The notes under the pieces: model-generated
What the model was told of the DNA's origin: nothing
The model's input: the letters and a program-made list of their open reading frames with translations, nothing else
Databases searched by the model: none
Translations under genes and position numbers: made by a program
Assembly: GCA_944472135.2 (NCBI GenBank)
Contig: OX235262.1
Span: 84,728,903-84,792,902 of the forward strand
Length of the DNA: 64,000 nucleotides
Direction of reading: 5' to 3'
Origin: Trichobilharzia regenti
Taxonomy: Eukaryota > Platyhelminthes > Trematoda > Strigeidida > Schistosomatidae
Shown here: piece by piece, positions 46,160-57,757 of the stretch
Layout of the letters: each line of letters begins with the position of its first letter
How positions within the stretch are numbered: position 1 is the stretch's first letter

Positions 46160-47300
46160 TAATTATTATTATTTGATTATTTCCCTTAATTACTAAAGGA
46201 ACATAGGGCTTCAGCCGCGCATCTCCATTGCGTTTGCTTCTCTGCTAGAGTTTTCACCTGGCTCCAAGTCTGCCCACATGCTTTCATCTCCTCTTCACAT
46301 GACCTCCTCCTCCATGTCACCCTTGGACGACCAACTCGCCGCTTCCCTTTCGGGTTTTACTCGAGCAATGGCTTGTCTAGTGATGTCATTTGATGGTTTC
46401 CTCAGAGTATAACCAATTCACCTCCATTTCTTCCTACATATACAATGCGCATTCGGTTCCTGATGGGTTGGTTCGCTCCCAAGATCCCTGTTGCTGATCT
46501 TTTCTGGCTGGCCATCTGATCTTGAGTATGGAGCGAAGACAGCTGTTAATGAAGGTCTGTAGTTTGTTTGAGATGCTCTTTATGACGCGCCAAGCCTCTG
46601 ATCCATATAATCAGTAGCACTGACTTCACATTGGAGTTGAAGATCCGGATCTTATCTTTCATGCTGAGTGCTGTTGACCTCCACATAGACTTGAGAATAA
46701 TGAAAGCTTGTCCGATCCTTGCTTTGATATCCTCGTCAGTTCCGTTCGCCTGTAGTTGAAATGATGCTTCCCAGGTAGGTAAAGGAGGCGTCATCAAGTC
46801 CGCTGTTGTCTCTGGGTCCATTTTCAATGCTTCTGCTGGGATTCCATCTGGTCCTGTTGCTTTTCCAGCTTTCACCATTTTGATTGCGTTCAGGACTTCT
46901 GATTTCGTTGAAGGGGGGTTGATGTTCACTGGTAGTTCTGCTTCTGTTGTTGATATTGTTGGGCGCGTTGTAGGTGGCGGTCGATTTAGAAGTTTTTGAA
47001 GTATTCAGCTCAGTGTTTTCTTGGCTTCACTTCTTTGGTGATTGACTTTCCATTGTCATCCTTTACTGGTTCAATCTGTGTGGAACTTTTGCCGGATAGG
47101 TGTCTAGTTGTTTGGTATAGTGTGGCGAGGTCTCCTTTGCCTGCAGCTTGTTCTGCTTGACTTTCCATGGCTTCATAATATCTTCTTTAGTCTTCCCTGG
47201 CACTCTTCTTTACTCTTTTGCTCAGCGTATTGTAGCTTTCATTCAACTCCTGTTTTTGTTGCTCGTCGGTGCACTGGATAATCTTTTGTTTCACCATCCT
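46160..47300 (-). pseudogene. RTE2 LINE relic with internal deletion
   Basis: A minus-strand copy of the RTE2 reverse transcriptase and C terminus with an AAT-type tail at 46160. A 127-codon frame (46546..46929) reads NAIKMVKAGKATGPDGIPAE and then jumps to ANGTDEDIKARIGQAFIILK, a region several hundred residues further on in full elements. The catalytic YADD segment has been deleted almost in frame. Confidence 0.8.
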
Positions 47301-48084
47301 TCTATCTTCTATTACTTTCCAAGTGTCCGATTCCCTATACAAACTCAAAATTGTTTTTTTTTTTCTTTTTCACATGCTTTTACAACTCTTAAGCTCTTAA
47401 TGGCAATAACTTTATCCTTACTTGTTCGTAGTCTATGTAACCTGTCTAAAAAAGATAATCTTTATTATTTTGTTGAACTTCTACTACTATTTAACTACTA
47501 CTTTGTGCATGTGAATTTTTCCAGACTGTTTACCATGTTGTGTTGAGTAAAGTGTTGTTATTCATAAAGGTATATTAATATGACTACTGCTATATATTAC
47601 AGCCTACAGTTAATTATTTTCTAATAGGGTAAACTTGTATATTTATTTATATTTATCCAAATGGTAGTCTAGGTAGTTACGATCTTGTGGATAAACTTTT
47701 TTAATGACAATTAGCATGGAATTAATAACAGTGGTAGTTTTTATCAAACCAATAAAGTCGATTTTATCATATGATGAATTTCTTTTTCAGTGCTAATGGA
47801 ATAATTTACAACTATAAAAGACTAATGTTTTCTAAAATTAATAAGTTATTTTTGTCCGTCTGTCATGGAAAAAATGTTACAACATGGACGCAAAGGTTCA
47901 GCCTTTAGCATTAAGTGATATGATTCTGGATTATATGCGTCTTTGGATTTGAAAGCATTCATTGATAATGCGTTTTACAAAGAGACTTTTGCCGTCTAAT
48001 ATTATTAGAATAAACTTAGTACACTGAATATACATCGTAGCTGTATATTCCAATATTTTTTATTATGCTCTGAAGTTTCTGTAG
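47301..48084. other. No gene seen
   Basis: AT-rich sequence with low-complexity T runs. Nothing recognised. Confidence 0.4.
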
Positions 48085-48190
48085 AAGTTTGATTGGTTTT
48101 GTGGTGTAGGATCGCTAGCCTTACGTCCAACCCTCCCTCTTTATCAGGAATTGGGACCAGTTAGAGAACTAGTGAGCTAGTAGACTAGTT
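48085..48190 (-). repeat. SINE-B-like fragment
   Basis: It includes GAAGTTTCTGTAGAAGTTTG and a block resembling the SINE-B body (GCTAGCCTTACGTCCAACCC). It matches 22065..22165 in reverse. Head missing. Confidence 0.4.
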
Positions 48191-48224
48191 TAGTTTTCTT
48201 TATCATATTCTTAATTGTAGTGAA

Positions 48225-49178
48225 CTGGATTATGCGTCAGACTGTGCTTTGGGAGCAAGGAGACAGGAATACGCTGAACCACCGATAAGAAGGCTCCAGA
48301 AGATCTGGTTTTCGCAGATGATATATGTCTGATGTCACACAAACTCGAAGACTTGGAGGCGAATGCCAACAAACTGGCTGAAGAGGCAGCGAAGACAGGA
48401 ATGCTGGTGAACACAAAGAAAACGGAGGCGATGAAGATAACCATCGAACAGCAACAAGAACAAGAACAACAACCGTCACCAACCACCATCAACGGGAAAG
48501 ATTTGACAGAGGTTACTTCCTTCCCTTATCTAGGAAGCAGGTTTTAACCGCAGCTGGTGGAACGGATGAATATGTTAAAGCCAGCCAGACAGAATCGGAA
48601 AAGCAAGTTACACCTTCATCAACCTGAAACCAGTATGGAAATCTTCTGCACTCAGTCAGTATAAAGAAGAAGATTCAGATTTTCAACACCAATGTGAAGT
48701 CAGTCAGCTCTTCTGTATGGGTCAGAAACTTGCACTGCGCGTCACGAAAAGGATTTCCAACAGACGACTGAAGACTTTCATCAAAAGCTGCCTTTGCTGG
48801 CCTCATAGTGAACATCAAATGGCTGGTCAGAAAGAATTAGCAACAAGAAACTCTGACTGGGAACAAGTCAACGAAGAGCCGATTGCCCAACAAATATGTG
48901 GGAGAAAATAAAGATGATTAATAATACGTTGAGGAGGCCGTTGAGTGGCATCGCGCTCCAGGCTATCACTTGAATGGAATCCCATTGGGAAGTAACGAGT
49001 GGTTAGTCCGTGCGAGGATGACATGGAGGAGATAGTGTGAAAAGAGATGAGAGATTATGGGCGATCGTGGACCCAGCTGAAGAGGACGGCAGAAAATAGA
49101 ATAAAGTAGAGATGTGTTGTTGAACCCCTTATGTTCCACTTGGAACTCAAGGGTATAGTAATAATAACAATAAATGTG
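48225..49178 (+). pseudogene. RTE2 LINE relic, YADD region to 3' tail
   Basis: It begins near the reverse transcriptase active site (FADD in EDLVFADDICL, about 48299 on) and continues with SHKLEDLEANANKLAEEA and TKKTEAMKI. The C-terminal region follows in broken frames, then GTTCCACTTGGAACTCAAGG and an ATAATAATAACAAT tail. Frameshifts throughout. Confidence 0.8.
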
Positions 49179-49984
49179 TATTTCATTAAATTCCTTATTG
49201 CATCATAACCATTTTGTTTAGAAGAAGTACATTTTTCCCACTGTAGATAATTTCAAGTAATGTCATAAATAGTCCCCAACTGGTCTACACTGGTGAAACA
49301 TTTTTAGTCAACCTTCCTCCAAAGCAATCTTACTTTAGCGTTAGCATTCCTGTTCTAAGAGGTGGTTACTTTGCTATTAGTACAAAAAGAGTTTACATAA
49401 ATCCCAAGAAATATAATTTTTTTAATACCAATATAAAGATTGAATGTTTGATGTCAAGAATGCAAAATTACAATTTTTATTCTTCCTAATAAATTTCATT
49501 TATTTCTAATATATTCTTTCATCTGTATAAAACGATAGTAATTAAAATGTATTTAATTTTCAGGCATAATAAAACACAATGAATAAAGAATTATATGGTA
49601 AGTCAGTTGTTCTTAATACTTAACTTATGCTTTTGTGTTGTGTTGTGTGTCAGTCTGTTTTTTTTTGCAAGATATTTTTTTACTGAACTACTTTCTTCTT
49701 ATGTATTTCATAAGGTAGTCTGTTGCAGATGGATAAAAAAAACATACAACAACAACTAGAGACTCCATTTTTTGTAAAGAGCGTATGTGTACACATTCAG
49801 CTATAGAATGAAAAAAAGACATCACATATGTATTTTAAGTAAGGTGCATGGGTAGTATTTTATTTTATACAGGTAATTTATGAAACAGATTATTTATAAT
49901 TTATGTAGAGTCTAGACAGTAGTGGTTAACTTCAATTTGTTTAATTTATTAAAGTAGTTACCCAGGTAGTTACCTAGGTTTCCA
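49179..49984. other. No gene seen
   Basis: AT-rich sequence without recognised features. Confidence 0.4.
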
Positions 49985-50310
49985 GTGTGAAGTCGTGAAC
50001 AGTAGAGTGCAGCAGTCGGGTGTGGGGACAAATACTCACCGAAGACATTGGCTAACGGTTGCGCTATATCGTGAATTGGCAGAAGTTAGAATTCACGGAG
50101 TGGCCATTGGATCTGGTCCCAGTGGCTTAATGGTCTACGAGCTGGCTTGCTTTGTAACCAGGAGGTCCTGGGTTCGAACCGTGGCGGTGGGTGCGTACTA
50201 CTGAAGAGTCCCAAACTAGGAGGGGAGAAACAGCTGTTCAGTACTCCCTGCTGGTTTTCCAATGGTTCTATAACCAGTGTCAACTCATGATGAAATCCTG
50301 TAACTAAAGT
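49985..50310 (+). mobile_element. Full-length SINE-A copy
   Basis: About 325 bp: the 5' part GTGAAGTCGTGAACAGTAGAG, a tRNA-like segment with TGGCTTAATGG and GGGTTCGAACC, a hammerhead-like region in which CTGATGA has decayed to CTGA (CTACTGAAGAGTCCC), then the body and ATGATGAAATCCTG. The length is close to that of SM-alpha. Confidence 0.75.
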
Positions 50311-50317
50311 AGAATTT

Positions 50318-50425
50318 GTTGGAGGATTTCATCATTAGCTGACATCGGTTACAGAACCATTGGAAAACCTGGGAGTAATGGACAACTGTTTTGTTCTAGT
50401 TTAGGACTCTCCTTCCAACCAATCG
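50318..50425 (-). mobile_element. Inverted SINE-A body, tail-to-tail with its neighbour
   Basis: TTGGAGGATTTCATCATTAG...GAACCATTGGAAAACCTGG, ending in the decayed hammerhead region TTTTGTTCTAGTTTAGGACTC. The two copies face each other across about 8 bases, forming a palindrome. Confidence 0.7.
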
Positions 50426-51099
50426 AATAAATCTCTACAAAACTAATACTTGAAAAAAACATCACAGTATTTATCAAAACCACATTTAGAAAATTAATTT
50501 GCAATTTATACAGTTCAAGGTCAGATCTCACTACAATTTCCTTTGGAAATCAAAATTATTCAGACCAGATTATGGGATCTGGTAGATATGATGAATGGTA
50601 ATCAAGAAAGCGAGCACACTTACATAAGATTATATACTAGTGCTTGAGTAAGATGTGTAATTTTATACCCTTCACAACAGACGGTAGTACTTGTTAACCA
50701 GGTAGAAGTGACCTAAATACAGAACGGCTGTTTCACTCGTTTGGGACTGGGTTCATCGGTGGTGTAGTCAATTTGACTCAGCTCAGAGAGCTAAATTAGC
50801 TCAAACTATCCGACATCTGGCTAGCTGCTACTTAGGCGAACTGGTAACGCCATTAATCAAAACTGTAATTCGCAAATTAATTTGCAGCTTGCAGTTCTAC
50901 TGGTTGGTATGAGTGGTACACAACTACACTTCTTAATCAATCAGTAGTGTGCAGTTTTCTGCATTTACACGGTATTCCACCTAGAAGCTAAGTAGATTCC
51001 TTCCAAACCGTTTATTTTTTCTTTACTTCTCTAGTTGCCTGGTAATATTTGTTAGTGTATATATCAGTAAAAGAGTTGAATTAAGATACTGTGGTAGAA
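50426..51099. other. No gene seen
   Basis: Possibly a weak SINE-A remnant at 50690..50790 (minus). Otherwise unrecognised AT-rich sequence. Confidence 0.35.
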
Positions 51100-51590
51100 T
51101 ATAACTCAATATATTGGTAATATTTATTTGATATAACACAATATGATACATCCCTAATAATGGATGACGTTTCGAGGACAGATTTGATTGCGCATAGTGA
51201 TATCCGTGTATCTACACGACTTCTGAACTTGTTTTAATCTATCCTATTTTTTAATGTAATTTCTCATATATGTGAAATAAGTGTTGTTATTGCTGTCGCA
51301 TGTATTTTGATGCTGATTTGATGAACCGCGATCCAGTGGTTAACTCCTCTGTTCACCTAATAGTATTACTTTTTAATACTTTTACCCTATCCTACCATAT
51401 TGTGTAACTACATGCATTTACATGCGTTGTAGTAGTCAGGCCTTCTCCTAAATTACATAACTTATCACGGTCAGTCATTTTAAACATGGCTTACTTTCTA
51501 TGTTATGATAACCTTAATGACACTGGTTTAATAGTTTGACCTATGTAATTGGTCTCACAGTCATTAAATGGTATTTGGTAAAGTATTGGA
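51100..51590 (-). pseudogene. PLE endonuclease and terminal fragment
   Basis: It matches, with divergence, the coding spacer and flank of the PLE copy at 57.1-57.7 kb (for example GTTTGACCTATGTAATTGG against GTTTGACCTATGTAGTTGA). It includes the terminal GATGACGTTTCGAG block. Reading frames are ruined. Confidence 0.6.
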
Positions 51591-51639
51591 AAGATGAAGT
51601 AAGTTGGACTCTTAAAAAGAAAATTTTTTTCCTTCACAT

Positions 51640-51858
51640 TCCCAGTGGAACATAGGGATTCAAGCTAGAGGCTTGAAGTTTCTGTAGCAGTGTTTATTTT
51701 ACAGGATGGGGTTGCTAGCCTCATGCCCAACCTTTCCTCTTTACCAGCATTATTTCCAGCTTAGCAAGGTAAAGGAGTGCGTCAGTGGCCGGGGATCGAA
51801 TCCCAGACCATGTGTATGGTCGGCGAGCGTCCTAACCGCTGTGCCACCGATGCACCTT
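51640..51858 (-). mobile_element. SINE-B copy
   Basis: Minus strand: head GGTGGCACAGCGGTTAGGAC and B box GGGATTCGATCCCC, then CACTGACGCACTCCTTTACC, TGCTAGCAACCCCATCC in reverse sense, and the 3' end ...CCCTATGTTCCACTGGGAA. The head resembles a tRNA with A and B boxes for RNA polymerase III. Confidence 0.8.
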
Positions 51859-52117
51859 AAAAAGAAATTGGAAACATTTATTGCAGGTAAGAAATTTAAA
51901 ACAAGCAACAAAAAATAACAATGCAAGATTTCATGAATTCATCAAATTTCGTTAGAACTTTTCAGCTGAGTTCTCTACATAAGGAAAAACGTGACTAGTG
52001 AAACAACTGCAGGGTAGCACACATAGCAAAACGGTGAAAATGTTTTACAGATAACGTTTAGATAAACATGGATCAGAAGGGTATGATAGGTTGAAAATTA
52101 AAATTGTGATGGATTAC

Positions 52118-52345
52118 GGTGGCATAGTCTTTAGGACGCTCGTCGACCATACACATGGTCTGGGATTCAATCCCCGGCCACTGACGCACTCCTTTACCTT
52201 GCTAAGCTGGAAATAATGCTGGTAAAGAGGAAAGGTTGGGCATGAGGCTAGCAACCCCATCCTGTAAAATAAACACTGCTACAGAAACTTCAAGCCACTA
52301 GCTTGAAGCGCTATGTTCCACTGGGGAACGTGAAGGAATAAAAGA
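52118..52345 (+). mobile_element. SINE-B copy
   Basis: The same element on the plus strand: GGTGGCATAGTCTTTAGGAC, B box GGGATTCAATCCCC, and the 3' end GCGCTATGTTCCACTGGGGA, then GAATAAAAG. It is inverted relative to the copy at 51640 about 260 bp away. Confidence 0.8.
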
Positions 52346-52544
52346 AAGGTTCATTCACCTAATTATAATAAACAATTAGTTTTCGGGGAGAGAAACTGGA
52401 AATATTAGGAATCGGAGAATATCAATGATTGCGCTAAAACACATATTTCACTGAGACAGTATTAATAATAAGAGACGGAATAAAATAAAATGCTAATGAT
52501 AACGGATAAAAAAGTGAAAGATATTACCATTGCAGATCGAAGTG

Positions 52545-53380
52545 ATTACACAAAGACCCTGGTTTGGCAAGACTCTGCAACTGCAAGCAACTTGATGAGT
52601 TTCTTACCTGTTGACAAAAGTAAATAACTTGTCAACATTGATGTCAAATCAGTAGTCTATGTGCTTTATTAGTGAACCTTTTGGTACTTTGACTTCAGCG
52701 TGTTTTTTTCAACACGTCGGTGAATGCTCAACTATGCGAGTGGAATGTTGCATCTCTGGACCACCTTCCACAAATACAATTAAACATTTAAATGCATTTA
52801 GGAGCGTCAAAGATTGACGATAAGTCTTCATGAGACTGTTGAAATACCTGTTTGATGGAACTGAGAAATGTGAGCTTTGAAGCATAGTAAGTCCTTCTTA
52901 TACGGTTACTTAACTCCTCGTTTGATCACTTCTTGTACATCATCTTCTTTAAACGGCAAACTAATATTCACAGCCTTCTCTGAAACGGTATGGATAGTTT
53001 TATTGACTACTATTTCTTTAGACTGCCTATTAATAAACCTTTCAGGATAATCATTTTTAAATAAAATGTCCCTCAGTATCTTTTATTTTCGTATTTTATT
53101 GTACTGCCAAAACAATTTTTCGTACTCCACTGAACAATGATCTGGTTAGATTCCTGAATGAGAAGAAACCTCTTCAAGTGTATATACTCTCTTGTGGATG
53201 AAGGTTTTCTAGATATGCATCTTTCCTTTATGCCATCAACTCTTCTCTCCAGAGAAACGTCTCGGGCTCCAACAGCCTCGTTTTCTTCTTGTAAAGTTAA
53301 GATTTAAATGGCATGATACGAGTTCCGTCAATACGTTTTCTGCTTTTGACTTTCTCTCACAGACAATAAAAATCTTATGC
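52545..53380 (-). pseudogene. PLE relic (RT end and endonuclease end)
   Basis: Minus-strand pieces match the PLE copy at 54880 in order: LRDILFKNDYPERFINR (near 53070), TIHTVSEKAVNISLPFKEDD (near 52985) and, at the end, KLLAVAESCQTRVFV (near 52580). Frameshifts separate them. Confidence 0.65.
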
Positions 53381-53384
53381 CAAA

Positions 53385-53590
53385 TTATGGGCTTGAAAAG
53401 AAAATATCCTTAAAAATAGTATTATAAATAAGTGTGAAAAGAGAGAAGCTAAGAATCACATCTTTGCTCATCAAGTCAACACCAAATATATGCAACAACA
53501 ATAACAAAACATCTGTCTTAAAGAAAACTGAATTTAACAACATAGCAATGTGGAATGTATATATCAGGTTGAACACCCTTTTATCATTGA
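53385..53590 (+). pseudogene. PLE endonuclease C-terminal fragment
   Basis: Plus-strand codons resemble LLIKSTPNICNNNN, parallel to FIKSTPNTCNKNDSSL in the PLE frame at 57281..57748. It is short and frame-broken, and lies head-to-head with the minus-strand PLE relic just before it. Confidence 0.45.
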
Positions 53591-54344
53591 ATTCTTACGG
53601 TAGTCTTTGACATGACATAAACGTTCACCTTAGTGTTTCTATTTCTCTGGTCAATCTGCTTTTCAATAGTGGCGTCACAAGAGCCATTCATCTTGCTTGT
53701 TTTAAATAAGTTACGGCACTGAAGAGATATAGTCACAGGTATTTGTGTAATAACAACACAATAATTGAAATCAATTAACTGAATGATAACATATTGACAG
53801 TATAGTTAGGCAATCTTACATGCGTACATCTGACGACAAAAAAATGTTAACTATGCCCACTCAGAAATATTCCTATGTAGTTGGTACCTAGTGATAGTCA
53901 TTGTAACTTATTAGTAAATGGGTGGTAATAAACCAATTATTAGGTTTATGATACTACTAGTTAGATTTTTAAATTATTTTTCTATTATCTAAGTCAACTG
54001 TTCCATGTTTGAATTTTTCAGCTGACACAGCTAGACAGTTACCATTATTTGATAGCTTTTTTCAATAAAAAACAAATATCACACACTTTTTCATTATCTT
54101 GTCAATAGAAATAAGCATAATAGGCTAAAAAAAAATATATATACTATGATTTTGCTTAAAATAAGTGAGTATATAATTTATTGGAAAACAAACTTGCCAC
54201 AATTTCGCTTCAGTATACTTGAATCAGTAGAACGGAGCCGGGGGGGGGAGGGTCAGTTACAATTTGAATTCCCTGAGGTTGTCGATTTTATGTAATTTTG
54301 TGTTATGTGCTTAAAGGACCTTGAAGGAATTCATGTTTCTTCTC
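53591..54344. other. No gene seen
   Basis: AT-rich. A run of nine G (54240..54248) is the only notable feature. Confidence 0.4.
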
Positions 54345-54560
54345 AGATTCAAACTCGCGTCACGCAATGCCGCAGTCAGAGACTTTACTACTGAGCTATT
54401 CGGGTTAGCGACTGACCTCCTGTGGGACTGTATTGGAAAGGACATGAGTCCCTTCAAGGCTGCAGATACGCCTTGCCGACTGGTGAGTGTTGACTAGCAC
54501 AAAACCAAGGCCCAAGGCTTCCAGCGGATTGTTTCCAACAATCTAATGGAGCTGAATTAT
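54345..54560. mobile_element. SINE-C pair, head-to-head
   Basis: Left part (to about 54440), minus strand: tRNA-like head CCCGAATAGCTCAGTAGTAA with decayed B box GAGTTTGAATCTG. Right part, plus strand: body CTTCAAGGCTGCAGATACGCC and GACTGGTGAGTGTTGACTAG, matching 38870 onward. Confidence 0.6.
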
Positions 54561-54879
54561 CTATTGCAGCATTTGCTGTACTATACTTCATGATAGCTTT
54601 CATCCTTACTCATTGAAATCACATTCGTCTCATGAATTCAAAATCATAGGAAATTTCGGCTAATTAATAAAAAGGGTGAAAATAACTGAAGAAATTATTT
54701 CCGCTTATTTAACCAGTCATGTTTTTAGATAGAAAAATGTTAGTATGTTGCTACTAACCCACTATTCCACATTCTGCTGGATTACGTCAGTCAATGTTGT
54801 ATATCATTTAGAAAAGTCAGTCTACTTTCTCGAACGTAAAAGATCAAAGTCCATTAGTAAATGTCCCTAGTCTTTACAA

Positions 54880-55660
54880 CTAATTAAATACTTGCTTTAG
54901 AATATTGAATTTGGCACAATTGAAAGATCTATATTTAGAAAGTCTTCATGGACAGGACAGAATATGCATTTCAAAAGCTTTGTTCCAATCCAGTACAAAA
55001 AGAACTTAGTCAGAACACTGTTCAATAGAACACGAAAAATTTGTTCTGACAGTACTATTGAACATGAAATAAAATCTCTGAAGGATATTTTATCTAAGAA
55101 TGGGTATCCTGAGAAGTTCATTAATAAATACTCTAAAGGAACTACCCCCTGCAAAACAATTCAAACAGTTCCAAAGAAACCTGTCTATATCAATTTGCCG
55201 TTCAAAGGAGATGACGTACAGAAGTAGTGAAACGAAGACTCGACAAAGCCATCAAGAGAACTTATGCTGCAAAACTTGTTCTCCTTAACACCACCAAGCG
55301 AGTGCTTCAACAATCTGGGAAAGACCAGTCGCCAATCCTCGACACTTCAAACTACGTATATCAATTTGAGTGTGTTTGTGGAAGCAAATACATAGGTCTC
55401 ACGGTAAGGCGATTGTCTACTCGCATGATGGAGCATTTGCCAGAATGGTTGAAAACGGCTGAGTGCAAAGTGCTAAAATCCTCAATAACAAAACATCTTG
55501 TGGATTACGGACATGATATCGACGCGGTCAAGTGATTCATTGTTGTCAGCAGACAAAGAAACGAGAAAATACTTGCGATTGCAGAGGCTTGTCCAATTCA
55601 AGTCTATAAACCGGGTCTCTGTGTACAAAAGGAGATGGTCGTGACTTTGAATCTAACATA
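54880..55660 (+). pseudogene. PLE relic, RT C terminus and GIY-YIG endonuclease
   Basis: It reads SWTGQNMHFKSFVPIQYKKN (about 54940..55000), LFNRTRKICSDSTIEHEIKS, LKDILSKNGYPEKFINK and KPVYINLPFKGDD, then after a frameshift RRLDKAIKRTY and YVYQFECVCGSKYIGLTVRR. The last stretch is a GIY-YIG nuclease core (Y-x-Y and YIG with the following Arg), preceded by the Cys pair usual in PLEs. A C-terminal IAEACPIQVYKPGLCVQK follows at about 55580. PLE nucleases nick target DNA for priming. At least two frameshifts make this copy dead. Confidence 0.8.
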
Positions 55661-56234
55661 GTAATACGTTTTACTTATTATTCTACCTCTTATTATTATT
55701 CTTGATTCATTTAAAACTATCCTTTATCAGTAGGATTATCTTAACTCACTCCAACATTATTATTATTACTATTGATATTAGTCTGTTTGCAATTCTCGTT
55801 ATATTCCCTAATGACTAATTGTTTATCTAAGTGATGTAATTGAAGAGTAATGCAATTTATCTTAATTTTGATCTCTCATACTCTCTCTCCCCTTATCTAT
55901 TTAAACACAACCTGGAAAACATTCACAGCTGTCTTTCTGCATGACTAATTCAATGTAGTTTGTTTACTTATCAGTCTTATATCTCCCATTGTAATTTCAA
56001 AAGTGTATATATCCGTGTATGTAGAGTATTCAGCTGACGAGTTGTACCGAAATTTGATGAATTCATTAAATCATGCTTTATTAACCCTTATTGCTTGTTT
56101 TAAATTCGTATCGGGAAATAAATGTTTTCGAATATTGAATTACCGAAAATACCTTCTGAGTCATGATTTCATGTCAGGCCTATACTTCATTCTTCTAGTG
56201 TTAGTTTGCAGGGTCTTTAGTAGTTTCAAGTTAA
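55661..56234. other. No gene seen
   Basis: AT-rich sequence after the PLE relic. No coding signal. Confidence 0.4.
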
Positions 56235-56440
56235 GTCATGAGCTGATACCATTTAGAGAACTAATAAGAACTGGGGAGTACTAGGCTGCTGTTCTGTCGT
56301 AGTTAAGACCTATTCAGAAGTGGGAAGCTCACCTTCGGTCCAGGACGTTGACTATTAATTCACTGGGACGGAATCCACTGTGCCATGAATTCCAACTTTG
56401 TCAGTTCGCGATACATAGTGCTACAGGCAGTCAGTATCAT
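56235..56440 (-). mobile_element. Degenerate SINE-A copy
   Basis: On the minus strand: GTCCCAGTGAATTAATAGTC (A-box region), GTCCTGGACCGAAGGTGAG (decayed B box), CTGAATAGGTCTTAACTACG (ruined hammerhead region) and CAGCCTAGTACTCCCC. Old copy. Confidence 0.5.
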
Positions 56441-56692
56441 CAATGATGTATTTGTCCTAACACCACACCTTAGTAGTGATTGACTTCGATAGTTGGAAAG
56501 TTTAAAAATTGTCCCTAACCAAGCAAATTAAGAAAGACAAGATCCAAAAGAAACGTGTGTTAAACTTCTTCAATGCTCTTATTTTAGTTATACATATTGC
56601 ATGTGATACTACAGAGACTTCTACGCTTGTTACTGTTATCTGAAGTTTGTCATTTACAATAATAGAAATGAGCATGTTTTTTTCTACCCGTT

Positions 56693-56905
56693 TCCAGAGG
56701 AACATAGGGCTTCAAGCTAGAGGCTTGAAGTTTCTGCAGCAGTGTTTAATTTTACAGGATGGGGTTGCTAGCCTCATGCCCAAACTTTCCTCTTTACCAG
56801 CATTATTTCTGGTTTAGCGAGGTAAAGGATTGTTCCGGACGGGAATCGAACCCCGGATTATGTCCATGGTCGGCGAGCGTCCTAACCGCTGTGCCACCGA
56901 CGCAC
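56693..56905 (-). mobile_element. SINE-B copy
   Basis: Minus strand: GGTGGCACAGCGGTTAGGAC, B box GGGGTTCGATTCCC, and the 3' end AGCTTGAAGCCCTATGTTCC. Nearly the same arrangement as the copy at 51640. Confidence 0.8.
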
Positions 56906-57143
56906 AATAGAAATGAACACTTTATGATATTTAAGCGTGAGATCAAAGATGATTGATGTATCACCGTATACTTGTTATATAATTAAATGACTTAGTGTGT
57001 TATGAAACATGACATGAAGTGGTGGTCAATGACACATATAATGTATCTTTTTTGGAACTCATTTAATTCAAGTGTAATATCAACATAAACATTAGGCTTG
57101 TAAATAATTATTTTCTGATGGTTAGTTTTTGTTTGACTCCTAT

Positions 57144-57457
57144 ATTCCATTATGGGTAAATTTTGTTTTGATAAAGTCTCACAGTGTTATACAGTAATGT
57201 TTACTGATGACCAAGTTTCGAGCACAATTTATTGCCACTCATAATCATATCAAGGTAATCACATGACTTCCTAAATTCATTTACATAGTTCCATTGTTTT
57301 TCTCTTGATTTTCACTTGATTTGATGGGTAATAGTATTTTCCATATTTCAGGTATGAGTGATGAGTCATTCTTATTGCATGTGTTGGGTGTAGACTTGAT
57401 GAACAAGGATTCAGTAATCAACCTCTCTCTCCACCTACCTAGATTACTTTTTAGAAT
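57144..57457. repeat. Left arm of PLE palindrome A
   Basis: 314 bp whose reverse complement is 57758..58071. Every stretch I compared was identical. It includes the terminal GGGTAAATTTTGTTTTGATA and GAGCACAATTTATTGC blocks and the C-terminal codons of the endonuclease frame. Confidence 0.9.
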
Positions 57458-57748
57458 TTTAACCCTCTCCCACCATGCTATTGTGTGGTTGTGTGTTAGC
57501 GCATGCATTGCAATTGCTGAGCTTTTTTCTAAATTACTTATCTTCTCGGGGTCAACCATTCTAACCTTAGCTAAATTCTTATGCTCTGACAATCTGACTA
57601 CCCCTGACCTACTAGTTTGACCTATGTAGTTGACCTCACAGTCATTGCATGGTATTTTGTAAATAATATTATTTTGTCTAATTGGGTCAACTGGGTCCTT
57701 TAACCTACAGAGCTTGTCCCTGAGTGAGTTTGTTGGTTTAAATGCCAT
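57281..57748 (-). CDS. PLE GIY-YIG endonuclease domain (open frame)
   Basis: A 155-codon frame covering the C-terminal endonuclease of a Penelope-like element. NNIIYKIPCNDC at residues 26-37 and NYIGQTSR at 40-47 form the GIY-YIG core, with two Cys between them as in PLE nucleases. RLSEHKN (52-58) follows and a charged helix ends in the left palindrome arm. The frame is intact, but the reverse transcriptase that should lie upstream is not present beyond the palindrome centre, so it is a 5'-truncated fragment. The Met used is simply the first in frame. Confidence 0.8.
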   Translation of the reverse strand: MAFKPTNSLRDKLCRLKDPVDPIRQNNIIYKIPCNDCEVNYIGQTSRSGVVRLSEHKNLAKVRMVDPEKISNLEKSSAIAMHALTHNHTIAWWERVKILKSNLGRWRERLITESLFIKSTPNTCNKNDSSLIPEIWKILLPIKSSENQEKNNGTM

Positions 57749-57757
57749 TAGGGTGGC

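Noticed and set aside
48332..48547. Glutamine-rich frame as a host protein
   Set aside because: It is the post-FADD part of the RTE2 reverse transcriptase, with flanking motifs in order.
51780..51858. Genuine tRNA gene on the minus strand
   Set aside because: Head of SINE-B; repeated at five places with a common non-tRNA body.
57195..57225. CTGATGACC...TTTCGAG in the PLE termini as a hammerhead
   Set aside because: PLEs can carry hammerheads, but here the GAAA box appears only on the opposite strand from CTGATGA, so the core cannot assemble.
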